Shown: positions 54,282 to 63,130 of the stretch, one piece after another
How positions within the stretch are numbered: the first letter of the stretch is position 1
Layout of the letters: the number at the start of each line of letters is the position of its first letter
Assembly (NCBI RefSeq): GCF_024160145.1
Contig: NZ_JAMYWQ010000003.1
Location: forward strand, 62,001-126,000
Direction: 5' to 3'
Length of the DNA: 64,000 nucleotides
Origin: Serratia nevei
Lineage (GTDB): Bacteria > Pseudomonadota > Gammaproteobacteria > Enterobacterales > Enterobacteriaceae
Program-made: the position numbers and the translations under genes
The notes under the pieces: generated by a model
What the model saw: the letters and a program-made list of their open reading frames with translations, nothing else
The model's database searches: none
What the model was told of the DNA's origin: nothing

Positions 54282-55211
54282 TTATCCCTTAACAAACCCT
54301 TTCTCTTTCAGGTAAGCGGCCGCCACCTGTTTGGCGTCCTGGCCTTCTACGGCGATCTGCGCGTTGAGTTTTTGCAGCGTCGGCCCGTCCAGCGAGGCGA
54401 ATACCGGCTTCAGCAGCTCAGGCAGATTGGCGTGCGCCTTCAGCGCCGCTTCGCGCACGATCGGCGCCGGTGCGTAGATCGGCTGTACGCCTTTCGGGTC
54501 CGCCAGCGTCTGCAGCCCCAGTGCCGCCACCGGTCCATCGGTGCCGTAGGCCATCGCCGCGTTGACGCCGGAGGTCTGCTCCGCCGCCGCCTTGATGGTC
54601 ACCGCCGTGTCACCGCCGGCCAGGGACAGCAGCTGATCCTGATTCAGTTTGAAACCGTAGGCGTTCTGGAACGCCGGCAGCGCATCCGGCCGCTCGATAA
54701 ATTCCGCCGAGGCCGCCAGCTTGAACTTGCCGCCGCCGTTGATCCACTTGCCGAGATCCGCCAGCGTTTTCAGATGGTTGGCCTGCGCCACGTCCTGACG
54801 AATGGCGATGGTCCAGGTGTTGTTGGCCGGCGCCGCATCCAGCCAGACGATTTTGTTTTTGTCGTAGTCGAGCTGCTTCACCTTCTCGAAGCCGGCCTGG
54901 GCCTTCTTCCACGCCGGATCTTTCTCATCGGAGAAGAAAAACGCGCCGTTGCCGGTGTATTCCGGATAGATGTCGATCTCGCCGGAGGTGATAGCCCCGC
55001 GCAGCACCTTGGTGGTACCGAGCTGCAGCTTGTTGGTGGTCTTGATGCCGTTGGCTTCCAGCACCTGCACGATGAGGTTGCCGAGCAGCGAACCTTCGGT
55101 ATCGATCTTGGAGCCGACTCGCACCGAGTCGGCCGCCTGCGCCAGACCGCCGGTGGCCAGCAGGGCCAGCGCGACGGCAAAGGAACGTCCGCGTGATAAG
55201 GTGATTGCCAT
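54282..55211 (-). CDS. osmF: Osmolyte-binding protein OsmF (YehZ)
   Basis: Periplasmic binding protein of 309 residues in the glycine betaine/choline OpuAC-like group. The signal peptide ends AQA (about residue 25), and the mature part starts ADSVRVGSKIDTEGSLLGNLIVQVLEANG, collinear with E. coli OsmF. IDIYPEYTGNG and the final VAAAYLKEKGFVKG are conserved. The ATG at 55211 follows AGAGGAAA. It is the first gene of the osmF-yehYXW operon plus the PhnD-like gene. Substrate specificity is not deducible beyond compatible-solute type. Confidence 0.93.
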   Translation of the reverse strand: MAITLSRGRSFAVALALLATGGLAQAADSVRVGSKIDTEGSLLGNLIVQVLEANGIKTTNKLQLGTTKVLRGAITSGEIDIYPEYTGNGAFFFSDEKDPAWKKAQAGFEKVKQLDYDKNKIVWLDAAPANNTWTIAIRQDVAQANHLKTLADLGKWINGGGKFKLAASAEFIERPDALPAFQNAYGFKLNQDQLLSLAGGDTAVTIKAAAEQTSGVNAAMAYGTDGPVAALGLQTLADPKGVQPIYAPAPIVREAALKAHANLPELLKPVFASLDGPTLQKLNAQIAVEGQDAKQVAAAYLKEKGFVKG

Positions 55212-55251
55212 ACTTTTCCTCTGGTTATACGTTTTCCGGCTCATGGACCGG

Positions 55252-56283
55252 TTAGGTTGGAAAATCCTGAGAAACGCGCTTCCAGCGCGCAATAAATTTT
55301 TCCGTCGGCAGGGCATCGCCTTCTCCCTGCGGTTCACCGGCGCGCAACGGATGCACGCCAACGTCGATCGGCGTCAGGGCGTAATCGCGCAGCCACTCGC
55401 CGTAGCCCTGCGCGACAAATCCCTGGCTGCGCCGCTGATACGCCTCACGCTCCGCCAGATAGATTTCGCGCAAACCATACCAGGGCAGGCCGGGCAGATC
55501 GTGGTGCACTAAATGGTAGTTCAGATTGAGAAACAGCAGCCGCCACGGCCAGCCCGCCTCATTAATAATAGATCGTGCCTGCGGTGCGTCCACGGCGCGA
55601 TGCTCAAAAAACGATCTCACCTTGGTCAGCGCCAGCGCCGGGTAGCTGATGGCCAGCAGGTAAAACGCCATGCCGATACCCTGTGCCTGCAGCCAGTACA
55701 GCAGCATCGCCAACAGCGACAGGTGCACTCCCCACATGCCCCAGGCACGCCACTCCCCCGAGATGAGCGCTTTCACCGCCCCGGCCAGGGTCGCGGCGAT
55801 ATCCAGCGCCGGGCCGAGGAACAGCCGGCCGATCAGCGTATTGCGCACGGCGGCCAGCAGCGGCAACAGGCGAGGATAGCGCCGCCACTGCGCGGCGCTG
55901 AAGTAATAGCTTTCGGGATCTTCGTGCGGATCGGTCAGGTGGTCGTTGCGATGGTGGCGCAGATGCGAATCGCGATACAGCCCGTAGGGATACCACACCG
56001 CCAGCGGCAACAGGCCGAACAGCTGATTGACGCGCGGCCAGCGCGTCGGATGGCCGTGGATCAGCTCGTGTTGCAACGACATATACCAGGTGGTCAGCAG
56101 GATCAGCAGCGGCGCGCCCAGCCACGGGCCCAGCGTTTGCCACCCCAGCACTACGCCGAACCAGCCGCCGTACACCGCCGCCATGATCCCCCAGGTGGGC
56201 AATTCCATTCGCCAATGTCGGCGCCGATAAAGCTGCCTGATTCGTTCGCGCTGTTCGGGGTGCAAATAGTGGGCGTGGGACAT
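55252..56283 (-). CDS. Membrane fatty acid desaturase
   Basis: Integral membrane diiron desaturase/hydroxylase of 343 residues. The three histidine boxes are HELIHG, HLRHHRNDH and HLVHHDLPGLPW, spaced as in the FA_desaturase family, with hydrophobic segments around them. It probably desaturates membrane lipid acyl chains or hydroxylates a lipid-like substrate. It ends 40 nt before the start of osmF on the same strand, and may be cotranscribed with the osmF operon. Confidence 0.9.
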   Translation of the reverse strand: MSHAHYLHPEQRERIRQLYRRRHWRMELPTWGIMAAVYGGWFGVVLGWQTLGPWLGAPLLILLTTWYMSLQHELIHGHPTRWPRVNQLFGLLPLAVWYPYGLYRDSHLRHHRNDHLTDPHEDPESYYFSAAQWRRYPRLLPLLAAVRNTLIGRLFLGPALDIAATLAGAVKALISGEWRAWGMWGVHLSLLAMLLYWLQAQGIGMAFYLLAISYPALALTKVRSFFEHRAVDAPQARSIINEAGWPWRLLFLNLNYHLVHHDLPGLPWYGLREIYLAEREAYQRRSQGFVAQGYGEWLRDYALTPIDVGVHPLRAGEPQGEGDALPTEKFIARWKRVSQDFPT

Positions 56284-56400
56284 GCTGCGGCTCGCGGTGA
56301 GAGATTTTCTCCCAGTATCCGTGAGCCGTGGCGGCGTTCAAAATAACGAAAATGGCAAAGCTAAGTGAAAATTCAGCGGGTTGCGTACCCGTAAAAGCGA

Positions 56401-56426
56401 AAAAACGGGCCACGCAGGCGGCCCGT
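56401..56426 (-). terminator. Terminator after the TolA-C-like lipoprotein gene
   Basis: ACGGGCC and GGCCCGT pair around an eight-base loop. On the minus strand the stem is followed by TTTTTTCG. Confidence 0.8.
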
Positions 56427-56440
56427 CGATGACCTTCCCT

Positions 56441-56809
56441 TCAGGGAACGAAATCAAGCACCACGGCGTTGAACAGCGCGTACTCGGTGGCGTTGGCCAT
56501 CGGCGGGAACTGCGCATGCTGCACCGCCGCGCTCGCCGCTGCGCACAGGGGCGCGTCGCCCCTCACGATCTTGCTGCTCGCCAGCTTGCCGTCCGGCCGC
56601 AGCCGAATGCTGATGGCGCAACGTTGGCCGCGCGCGCGCTCCGGCAAACGCAGCTCGCGGCTCACCGCGTTATGCACCCGCACCGGATAGCTGAGCGGCG
56701 CCGTGGCCAGCGCCTCGGCCTGCGGCCCCGGCAACGGGATGCCGGCCTGACGCCCGGCGCCGCAGCCGCTCAGCAGCAGCAACGCCAACAGGCTTAGTGT
56801 CTTTTTCAT
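56441..56809 (-). CDS. TolA C-terminal-domain-like lipoprotein
   Basis: Small protein of 122 residues. The signal peptide ends in LLLSGCG (Cys16), a lipobox. The rest resembles the TonB/TolA C-terminal fold (VRVHNAVSRELRLPERARGQRCAISIRLRPDGKLASSKIVRGDAPLCAAASAAVQHAQFPP), with two cysteines that may form a disulfide. It lacks the long helical arm of TolA. The function is unknown; envelope integrity or colicin-type contacts are guesses. Confidence 0.8.
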   Translation of the reverse strand: MKKTLSLLALLLLSGCGAGRQAGIPLPGPQAEALATAPLSYPVRVHNAVSRELRLPERARGQRCAISIRLRPDGKLASSKIVRGDAPLCAAASAAVQHAQFPPMANATEYALFNAVVLDFVP

Positions 56810-56853
56810 TCCCTATGTCCTTATTGGGGGGAGTCATCCTTATCGCGCGGCCC

Positions 56854-57765
56854 TTACTGCGCCGCCGGGTAAGCCTCGCCGTCATCCGCGTAGCGCTGCA
56901 ATCGCTCACGCCACCACTTGGCCGCCAAGCCGCTGGCGCTTTCCCGCCAGCCGAAATAGGCAACGTCGCTGCAGCGCTCTGACTCAACGCGTTTCGCCAC
57001 CAGTTCGCCGCTGTTCAGGTAAGGTTCCGCCAGAGAACGCGGCAGATAGCCGCAGCCCAACCCGGCCAACTGCGCCTGAAGTTTGGCGTCGAAACCGTAG
57101 ACCGTCAGCGTATCCTGCTCTTCGAGCAGGTTCAGGCTCTGCGGCGCGTTGACGCGCGAGGTGTCGCGCACCACCACCGCCCGGTGCTGACGGATTTCGT
57201 CCTTCGGCAACGGTTCCGGTAACGTCGCCAGCGGATGCTGCGGCGCGACGGCGAACACGTAATCCAGCTGCCCCAGCCGGCTGAACGCATAACCTACCCG
57301 CGATGGCGGCTCGCAGATGGCACCGATGATAATGTCGGCGCAGCCATACACCAGCGATTCCCAGGAGCCGGCCAGCACCTCGTGGCTGAAACGCAGCCGG
57401 GTATGATGATGCTGCCGATAGAACTCGTCGATCAGCGGCAACAGGCGGGCAAACGGGAAGGAGGCGTCGATGCCGAGCGTGATCTCACTTTCCCATCCGT
57501 TCTCCACGTAGCGCGCCTGCTGCTCCAGATCCTGCGCCGCCCGCAGCAGCACCCGGCCTTTTTCCAGCATCAGCTTGCCGGTATCGGTGAACTTCGCCCG
57601 ATGGCCGGAACGGTCCAGCAGGGTGATGTCGAGATCGTTCTCCAGCTTTTGCACCATATAGCTGAGTGCCGAAGGGGTTTTAAACAGTGCGGCGGCCGCG
57701 GCGGCGAAAGATCCGTGCCGGTCCAGCGCGTCCAAAATCAGCAGCGCTTCCAGGTTTAATCTCAT
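56854..57765 (-). CDS. LysR-family transcriptional regulator
   Basis: LysR regulator of 303 residues. The helix-turn-helix is LDALDRHGSFAAAAAALFKTPSALSYMVQKLENDLDITLLDRSGHRAKFT (about 12-60), followed by the effector domain. The style of the N-terminal domain is that of the YhaJ/DhcR group. It is divergent from the isochorismatase gene across 140 nt and is the probable regulator of the three-gene cluster 57906-61036. Confidence 0.92.
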   Translation of the reverse strand: MRLNLEALLILDALDRHGSFAAAAAALFKTPSALSYMVQKLENDLDITLLDRSGHRAKFTDTGKLMLEKGRVLLRAAQDLEQQARYVENGWESEITLGIDASFPFARLLPLIDEFYRQHHHTRLRFSHEVLAGSWESLVYGCADIIIGAICEPPSRVGYAFSRLGQLDYVFAVAPQHPLATLPEPLPKDEIRQHRAVVVRDTSRVNAPQSLNLLEEQDTLTVYGFDAKLQAQLAGLGCGYLPRSLAEPYLNSGELVAKRVESERCSDVAYFGWRESASGLAAKWWRERLQRYADDGEAYPAAQ

Positions 57766-57905
57766 GCTTTCTCCCGTGTATAAAAAAACTCAACAAGTCG
57801 GCAAAAATTCTGCGGTATCTTTGAAATCGCCCTCTGCCTACCATGCGTTTTATCGGCGTTACACTCATCAGATGTTCAACCGAAATATCACTGGGAAGGT
57901 AAATT

Positions 57906-58550
57906 ATGTCCAAGTTTCAACTGCTTGATAAAGACAACTCCGCACTGATTTTTATCGATCATCAACCACAAATGGCCTTCGGCGTGGCTAATATTGATCG
58001 TCAGCAACTGAAAAACAACGTTGTCGGCCTGGCGAAGGCGGGCAAGATTTTCAACGTCCCCACCCTTTTCACCTCGGTAGAAACCGAAAGCTTCAGCGGC
58101 TATATCTGGCCGGAATTGCTGGCGGTACACCCTGAAATCACCCCGATTGAACGCACCTCGATGAACTCCTGGGAAGACGCGGCCTTCGTTAAAGCCGTGG
58201 AAGCCACCGGCCGCAAAAAGCTGGTGATTTCCGCGCTGTGGACCGAAGTGTGTCTGACCTTCCCGGCGCTGATGGCGCTGGAAGCCGGCTATGAAGTGTA
58301 TGTGGTGACCGACACCTCCGGCGGCACCTCCGTCGATGCGCACGAGCGTTCGATCGACCGCATGGTGCAGGCCGGCGCCGTGCCGGTGACCTGGCAGCAG
58401 GTGCTGCTGGAGTACCAGCGCGACTGGGCGCGCAAAGATACCTACGACGCGGTGATGGCGCTGGTGCGCGAACACAGCGGCGCGTACGGCATGGGCGTCG
58501 ACTACGCTTACACCATGGTGCACCACGCACCGGCTCGCACGGTGAAATAA
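57906..58550 (+). CDS. Isochorismatase-family hydrolase (YcaC-like)
   Basis: Hydrolase of 214 residues. Asp18 in ALIFIDHQPQM and the nucleophile Cys116 in ALWTEVCLTFPAL form the core of the cysteine-hydrolase active site; DTSGGTSVDAHERSIDRMVQAGAVPVTW follows. It is closest in style to E. coli YcaC, an octameric amidase-like enzyme of unknown substrate. It is first in the cluster, with a GC-rich hairpin after it and a probable LysR control. Confidence 0.9.
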   Translation: MSKFQLLDKDNSALIFIDHQPQMAFGVANIDRQQLKNNVVGLAKAGKIFNVPTLFTSVETESFSGYIWPELLAVHPEITPIERTSMNSWEDAAFVKAVEATGRKKLVISALWTEVCLTFPALMALEAGYEVYVVTDTSGGTSVDAHERSIDRMVQAGAVPVTWQQVLLEYQRDWARKDTYDAVMALVREHSGAYGMGVDYAYTMVHHAPARTVK

Positions 58551-58558
58551 TCCCCTTG

Positions 58559-58583
58559 CCCCGGCCCTGCGCCGGGGTATTTT
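58559..58583 (+). terminator. Attenuator-like hairpin after the isochorismatase gene
   Basis: CCCCGGC and GCCGGGG pair around CCTGC, followed by TATTTT. It lies 8 nt after the stop and 15 nt before the next gene, so it may only partly stop transcription. Confidence 0.65.
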
Positions 58584-58597
58584 CAGGAGTCGGTTTT

Positions 58598-59143
58598 ATG
58601 GCCCATCCGCAGCATGTCACGCTGGTGATCACCCACCGTTTGGCGCCGGGGAACGAGCAGGCCTATGAGGCCTGGCTGAACCGCATCATGCCCGACGCCG
58701 CGGGCTTCACCGGCCATTTGGGCGTCAACGTCATCCGCCCTTCCGGCGACGAACAGGCCTATACGGTGTTGGTCCGCTTCGACAACCTCGACAACCTGTA
58801 CCGCTGGATCCACTCGCCGCTGCGCAAGCAATACATCGAAGAAGTCACCCCGCTGCTGCTGGAGAGCGACCATATCGAGATCCGCCCCGGCGCGGAGTTC
58901 TGGTTTACCCCGCCCAACCCCGGCGTGCGCCAGCCGCCCCAGTGGAAGCAGTTCATCATCACCCTGCTGGTGATTTTCCCTTCCACCAATCTGGTGCCCT
59001 GGTTTTGGGGGTTGGTGCTGCCGCAGCTGGACGGCACGCTGCTCGGCCATTTTCTCAATGACGCCACCGTGGTCGCCCTGGTGGTGTACCTGTGGATGCC
59101 CATCGTGACTCGCGTTTTTCATCAATGGCTGACCCGCCGCTAG
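58598..59143 (+). CDS. Antibiotic-biosynthesis-monooxygenase-domain membrane protein
   Basis: Protein of 181 residues. The first 95 residues form a ferredoxin-like ABM domain (LVITHRLAPGNEQAYEAWLNRIMPDAAGFTGHLGVNVIRP, VLVRFDNLDNLYRWIHS). Two membrane helices follow (FIITLLVIFPSTNLVPWFWGLVLP and ATVVALVVYLWMPIVTRVF), placing the domain on the cytoplasmic side if the usual topology holds. CAGGAG precedes the ATG at 58598. It is the middle gene of the cluster. ABM proteins often have no cofactor; the role is unknown. Confidence 0.87.
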   Translation: MAHPQHVTLVITHRLAPGNEQAYEAWLNRIMPDAAGFTGHLGVNVIRPSGDEQAYTVLVRFDNLDNLYRWIHSPLRKQYIEEVTPLLLESDHIEIRPGAEFWFTPPNPGVRQPPQWKQFIITLLVIFPSTNLVPWFWGLVLPQLDGTLLGHFLNDATVVALVVYLWMPIVTRVFHQWLTRR

Positions 59144-59164
59144 GCGGTTCGCCGGGAGAATGTT

Positions 59165-61036
59165 ATGAACCACCACGCTTCATTGATCATCACCAACGGC
59201 AAGTTTCACACCGTCGATCGCCAAAATCCCACCGCACAGGCGGTCGCCATCCGCGACGGCAAGTTTCTGGCGGTCGGTAGCGAAAGCGAAGTCATGCAGC
59301 ACGCCGGGCCGGAAACCCAGGTGATCGACCTGCATGGCCACACCGCTATTCCAGGCCTGAACGACTCGCACCTGCACCTGATCCGCGGCGGCCTGAACTA
59401 TAACCTGGAGCTGCGCTGGGAAGGCGTGCCTTCGCTGGCCGACGCCCTGCGCATGTTGAAAGAGCAGGCGCTGCGCACGCCAAACCCGCAGTGGGTACGG
59501 GTGGTCGGCGGCTGGACCGAATTCCAGTTCGCCGAACGCCGCATGCCGACGCTGGACGAGATCAACCAGGCGGCGCCGGACACGCCGGTGTTTATTCTGC
59601 ACCTCTACGATCGCGCGCTGCTCAACCGCGCGGCGCTGAAGGTGGTCGGCTACACCAAAGACACGCCGAACCCGCCGGGCGGCGAGATCCAGCGCGACGC
59701 CAACGGCAACCCGACCGGCATGCTGATCGCCAAGCCCAACGCCATGATCCTGTACGCCACGCTGGCGAAAGGGCCGAAGCTGCCGCTGGAACAGCAGGTC
59801 AATTCCACCCGCCAGTTTATGCGCGAGCTGAACCGTCTGGGCCTCACCAGCGCCATCGATGCCGGCGGCGGCTTCCAGAACTACCCGGAGGATTATCAGG
59901 TGATCGCCGAGCTGCACGAGAAAAAGCAGCTGACCATCCGCATCGCCTATAACCTGTTCACCCAGCGGCCGAAGCAGGAGCTGGAAGACTTCGAGCTGTG
60001 GACCGACATGCTCAAGCCGGGTCAGGGTACCGACTTCTATCGCCACAACGGCGCCGGCGAGATGCTGGTGTTCTCCGCCGCCGACTTCGAAGACTTCCTG
60101 CAGCCGCGCCCGGATCTGCCGCCGGGTACCGAAGACGAGCTGGAGCGGGTGGTGCGCCATCTGGTCGAGCACCGCTGGCCGTTCCGCCTGCACGCCACCT
60201 ATGACGAGTCCATCAGCCGCATGCTGGACGTGTTCGAGAAGGTGAACCGCGACATTCCGTTCAACGGGCTGCACTGGCTGTTCGACCACGCCGAAACCAT
60301 TACCGAGCGCAATATCGAGCGGGTCAAGGCATTGGGCGGCGGCATTGCGGTGCAGCACCGCATGGCGTTCCAGGGCGAATATTTCGCCGACCGCTACGGC
60401 ATCGAAGCCACCAAACATACGCCGCCGGTGGCGAAAATGCTGGCGGCCGAGCTGCCGGTCGGGCTGGGCACCGACGCCACCCGCGTCGCCAGCTACAACC
60501 CGTGGACGGCGCTGTACTGGCTGGTTTCCGGCCGCACCGTCGGCGGCATGGCGATGTACGACGACAGCGCCCGGCTGGATCGCGAAACGGCGCTGATGCT
60601 GTGGACGCAAGGCAGCGCCTGGTTCTCCACCGAACAGGGCAAAAAAGGCCAGATCAAGGTCGGCCAGCTGGCGGATGTGGCAGTGTTGTCGCAGGACTAT
60701 TTCAGCGTGCCGGAAGAGCAGATCAAAGGCATCGAGTCGGTAATGACGGTGGTGGACGGCAAGGTGGTCTACGCCGCCGGCAGCTTCTCGCCGCTGGCGC
60801 CGCCGCCGCTGCCGGTGCTGCCGGAGTGGTCGCCGGTCACCCGGGTGCCGGGCCACTACCGCTCCGCGCCGCCGTCGGCGGCGGCCAAAGTCGGCGTGCT
60901 GAGCCAGGCGCACCAATGCTGTGGCCCGTGCGGTGTACACGCGCATCAGCATGACATTGCGCGCCGTTCCAGCATCCCAGTGTCGGACGAGAATGCCTTC
61001 TGGGGCGCGTTCGGCTGTTCGTGCTTCTCGTTCTAA
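59165..61036 (+). CDS. YtcJ-like amidohydrolase with Cys/His-rich tail
   Basis: Metal-dependent amidohydrolase (Amidohydro_3 family) of 623 residues. The metal-binding HxH is in LNDSHLHLIRGG (about 68-79), later ligand His residues are near HLVEHRWPFRLHATYDESISR and WLFDHAE, and the final Asp is in GLGTDATRVASYNPW. The last 40 residues are unusual: CCGPCGVHAHQHD (Cys585, 586, 589; His592, 594, 596) and GCSCFSF (Cys618, 620) form a Cys/His-rich tail beyond the amidohydrolase fold. GGGAGAATGTT precedes the ATG. It is the last gene of the LysR-linked cluster. Confidence 0.9.
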   Translation: MNHHASLIITNGKFHTVDRQNPTAQAVAIRDGKFLAVGSESEVMQHAGPETQVIDLHGHTAIPGLNDSHLHLIRGGLNYNLELRWEGVPSLADALRMLKEQALRTPNPQWVRVVGGWTEFQFAERRMPTLDEINQAAPDTPVFILHLYDRALLNRAALKVVGYTKDTPNPPGGEIQRDANGNPTGMLIAKPNAMILYATLAKGPKLPLEQQVNSTRQFMRELNRLGLTSAIDAGGGFQNYPEDYQVIAELHEKKQLTIRIAYNLFTQRPKQELEDFELWTDMLKPGQGTDFYRHNGAGEMLVFSAADFEDFLQPRPDLPPGTEDELERVVRHLVEHRWPFRLHATYDESISRMLDVFEKVNRDIPFNGLHWLFDHAETITERNIERVKALGGGIAVQHRMAFQGEYFADRYGIEATKHTPPVAKMLAAELPVGLGTDATRVASYNPWTALYWLVSGRTVGGMAMYDDSARLDRETALMLWTQGSAWFSTEQGKKGQIKVGQLADVAVLSQDYFSVPEEQIKGIESVMTVVDGKVVYAAGSFSPLAPPPLPVLPEWSPVTRVPGHYRSAPPSAAAKVGVLSQAHQCCGPCGVHAHQHDIARRSSIPVSDENAFWGAFGCSCFSF

Positions 61037-61103
61037 GTTGCCAGGTCAGCAACTTATTATGCAACTAGCTTAATAAGATATTAAGTTAACAACATAACAG
61101 CCT

Positions 61104-61137
61104 AATGGCGCTGTCCACGGGAGAGCGCCATTTCATT
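61104..61137. terminator. Bidirectional terminator between amidohydrolase and oxidoreductase
   Basis: AATGGCGCT and AGCGCCATT pair around an eleven-base loop and are followed by TCATTTTC on the plus strand. It lies between two convergent genes. Confidence 0.8.
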
Positions 61138-61138
61138 T

Positions 61139-62269
61139 TCAATCGCGGTTGATCTCCAGCCAGCGCCGCTGCTCGGCGGAGGCGGCTATCGCATCCAGCA
61201 CGCAAGATACCTTCCAGCCTTCTTCAAAGTCCGGCCACATGCGATCGCCCGCGGCGATGCCGTTGACCAGATCGCGGATCTCCACCGTCTTCTGATCGTT
61301 AAAGCCGATGCCGTGCCCGGCGCTGATGCAGAACGCTGCGTAGTCCGGGTGCTTCGGCCCCACCAGCAGCGTTTTGAACCCCTGCCGCTCCGCCGGCTCA
61401 TCGTGCCGATACACCTTCAGCTCCGCCATCCGTTCCTGGGTATAGCTCAGCGTGCCCTTGGTGCCGGTGACCACATAGGTCAGCCCCATCTTACGCCCAC
61501 AGGCGATGCGCGAGGTTTCGAGAGTGCCCATCGCCCCGCCGGCGAAACGCAGCAGCGCGCTGGCCTGATCTTCGTTTTCCACCGGCAGCAGGCGCGCCGG
61601 ATCTTGCGGGTCAGGACGCTGTTTGATCACGGTCTGCATATCGCCACAGACCGCCACGACATCGCCCACCAGGTAGTGGGCCATGTTGACGATATGCGCC
61701 GCCAGATCCCCCAGCGCGCCCAGCCCGGCGCTGGCGCGGCGGCAGTGCCAGTCGATCGGCGTACGCGGGTCGGCCAGATAATCCTCATTGTGGGTGCCGT
61801 AAAAATGCACCACCTCGCCGATTTCGCCGTTGGCAATGATCTCGCGCGCCAGCTGGCTGGTCGGGTTCTTCATGTAGTTGAAACCGACCAGCGTTTTCAC
61901 GCCCTTGGCGCGGGCGGCCTGCACCATCTCCGCCGCGTCGGCGGCGTCCAGCGCCAGCGGCTTTTCCGAATACACGTGCTTGCCGTGGCGGATCGCCTCC
62001 AGCGCCATCTCTTTGTGCAAGAAGTTGGGCGCGCAGATGTCCACCACGTCGATCGCCGGATCGGCCACCAGCTGCCGCCAATCGCCGGTCGAGCGCGCAA
62101 AACCGAACTCGCTGGCGCGCTGCGCCGCCAGCTCGGGCGCCACTTCCGCCAGCATCTCCAGCACCAGTTCCCCTTTCAGAGGAAAGACCGTGGGGGCCTG
62201 CGCATAGGCGATAGCGTGACAACGCCCGATATAACCGGTGCCGATTAACCCAACGCGTACCTGTTTCAT
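61139..62269 (-). CDS. Gfo/Idh/MocA-family oxidoreductase
   Basis: NAD(P)-dependent sugar or cyclitol dehydrogenase-like protein of 376 residues. The N-terminal Rossmann fold has VGLIGTGYIGRCHAIAY; the conserved EKPLALDAADA with its catalytic Lys follows at about 97-107, then HNEDYLADPRTPIDWHCRRASAGLGALGDLAAHIVNM with the Gly-rich/active-site His region. GGGAGAAA precedes two ATG codons; 62269 has the better spacing, 62272 is the alternative. Possible substrate: inositol or an aldose; this is a family-level guess. Confidence 0.9.
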   Translation of the reverse strand: MKQVRVGLIGTGYIGRCHAIAYAQAPTVFPLKGELVLEMLAEVAPELAAQRASEFGFARSTGDWRQLVADPAIDVVDICAPNFLHKEMALEAIRHGKHVYSEKPLALDAADAAEMVQAARAKGVKTLVGFNYMKNPTSQLAREIIANGEIGEVVHFYGTHNEDYLADPRTPIDWHCRRASAGLGALGDLAAHIVNMAHYLVGDVVAVCGDMQTVIKQRPDPQDPARLLPVENEDQASALLRFAGGAMGTLETSRIACGRKMGLTYVVTGTKGTLSYTQERMAELKVYRHDEPAERQGFKTLLVGPKHPDYAAFCISAGHGIGFNDQKTVEIRDLVNGIAAGDRMWPDFEEGWKVSCVLDAIAASAEQRRWLEINRD

Positions 62270-62497
62270 CATTTTCTCCCGTGATCAAAATCCTGCGTAG
62301 AACCAGGCGCAGCTCAATGAAACGCGCCGTCTGATAACGGGTTTATATGGAATATAAATTTCAACAACAAGCACACGGGAAAATAAAGTTCACATTCGTG
62401 ATGCCGTTCATGAAACGTTGACGGGATGATGCAACGCAGAAAGTCCAGACACGGCCTGCCGTATCCGGACGAGATAAAATGAACCGTTTATTTCATA

Positions 62498-63121
62498 TCA
62501 CGGTAAACCGTTGGCGCCGTGCTGCACGTAGCCGGGGCGTTGCAGCAGGCGCTGCTGATAGGCCGCCAGCGCCGCATAATCCGGTCGTTCGAACGGCGTC
62601 ATCAGCCAGCGATTCAGCGACAGCCCCAGCACCACGTCCGCCAGCGTGAAGGCGGCGCCGGCGGCATAAGGGCCGTGCTGCGCCAAATGCCTGTCCAGCA
62701 GCCCCATCAGCCGGTTCCACTCACGCTCGGCGGCGGCCAGGCTGGCGGCATCCTGATAATCCGCATGCCCACGCACCCGCGACATGAATACATAGCGCCA
62801 GGCGCCGTTCAGATCGGTGGCCTGCCAGTCCATCCACATCTCCACCGCCGCGCGCGCGCCGGGCTCCTGCGGCAGCAGATCGCAGCGCCCTTCCCGCCCC
62901 GCCAGATAGCGGCATATGGTGTTCGACTCCCACAGCACCCGCTCGCCGTCGATCAGCACCGGCACCAGGCCGTTCGGGTTCAGCGCCAGAAACGCCGGTT
63001 CCTGCGTGGAGCGAAAGCCGCTGCCCCAGTCCTCCCGCGCCAGCGGCAACCCCAGCTCCTGGCAGGTCCACAGCACCTTACGCACGTTGATCGATGAAGC
63101 CTTGCCCAATAGTTTCAGCAT
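62498..63121 (-). CDS. Glutathione S-transferase GstB-like
   Basis: Two-domain GST of 207 residues, similar in style to E. coli GstB (YliJ). The thioredoxin-like domain begins LKLLGKASSINVRKVLWTCQELGLP, with LNPNGLVPVLIDGERVLWESNTICRYLA as the glutathione site; the C-domain contains FTLADVVLGLSLNRW. E. coli GstB acts on bromoacetate; the activity here is unproven. It is followed on the same strand by nothing and preceded by the DUF1127 gene 9 nt upstream. Confidence 0.9.
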   Translation of the reverse strand: MLKLLGKASSINVRKVLWTCQELGLPLAREDWGSGFRSTQEPAFLALNPNGLVPVLIDGERVLWESNTICRYLAGREGRCDLLPQEPGARAAVEMWMDWQATDLNGAWRYVFMSRVRGHADYQDAASLAAAEREWNRLMGLLDRHLAQHGPYAAGAAFTLADVVLGLSLNRWLMTPFERPDYAALAAYQQRLLQRPGYVQHGANGLP

Positions 63122-63130
63122 TTGCTTTCC

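Noticed and set aside
59180-60952. 590-codon minus-strand frame opposite the amidohydrolase
   Set aside because: Antisense shadow with no domain and low-complexity Arg/Gln content.
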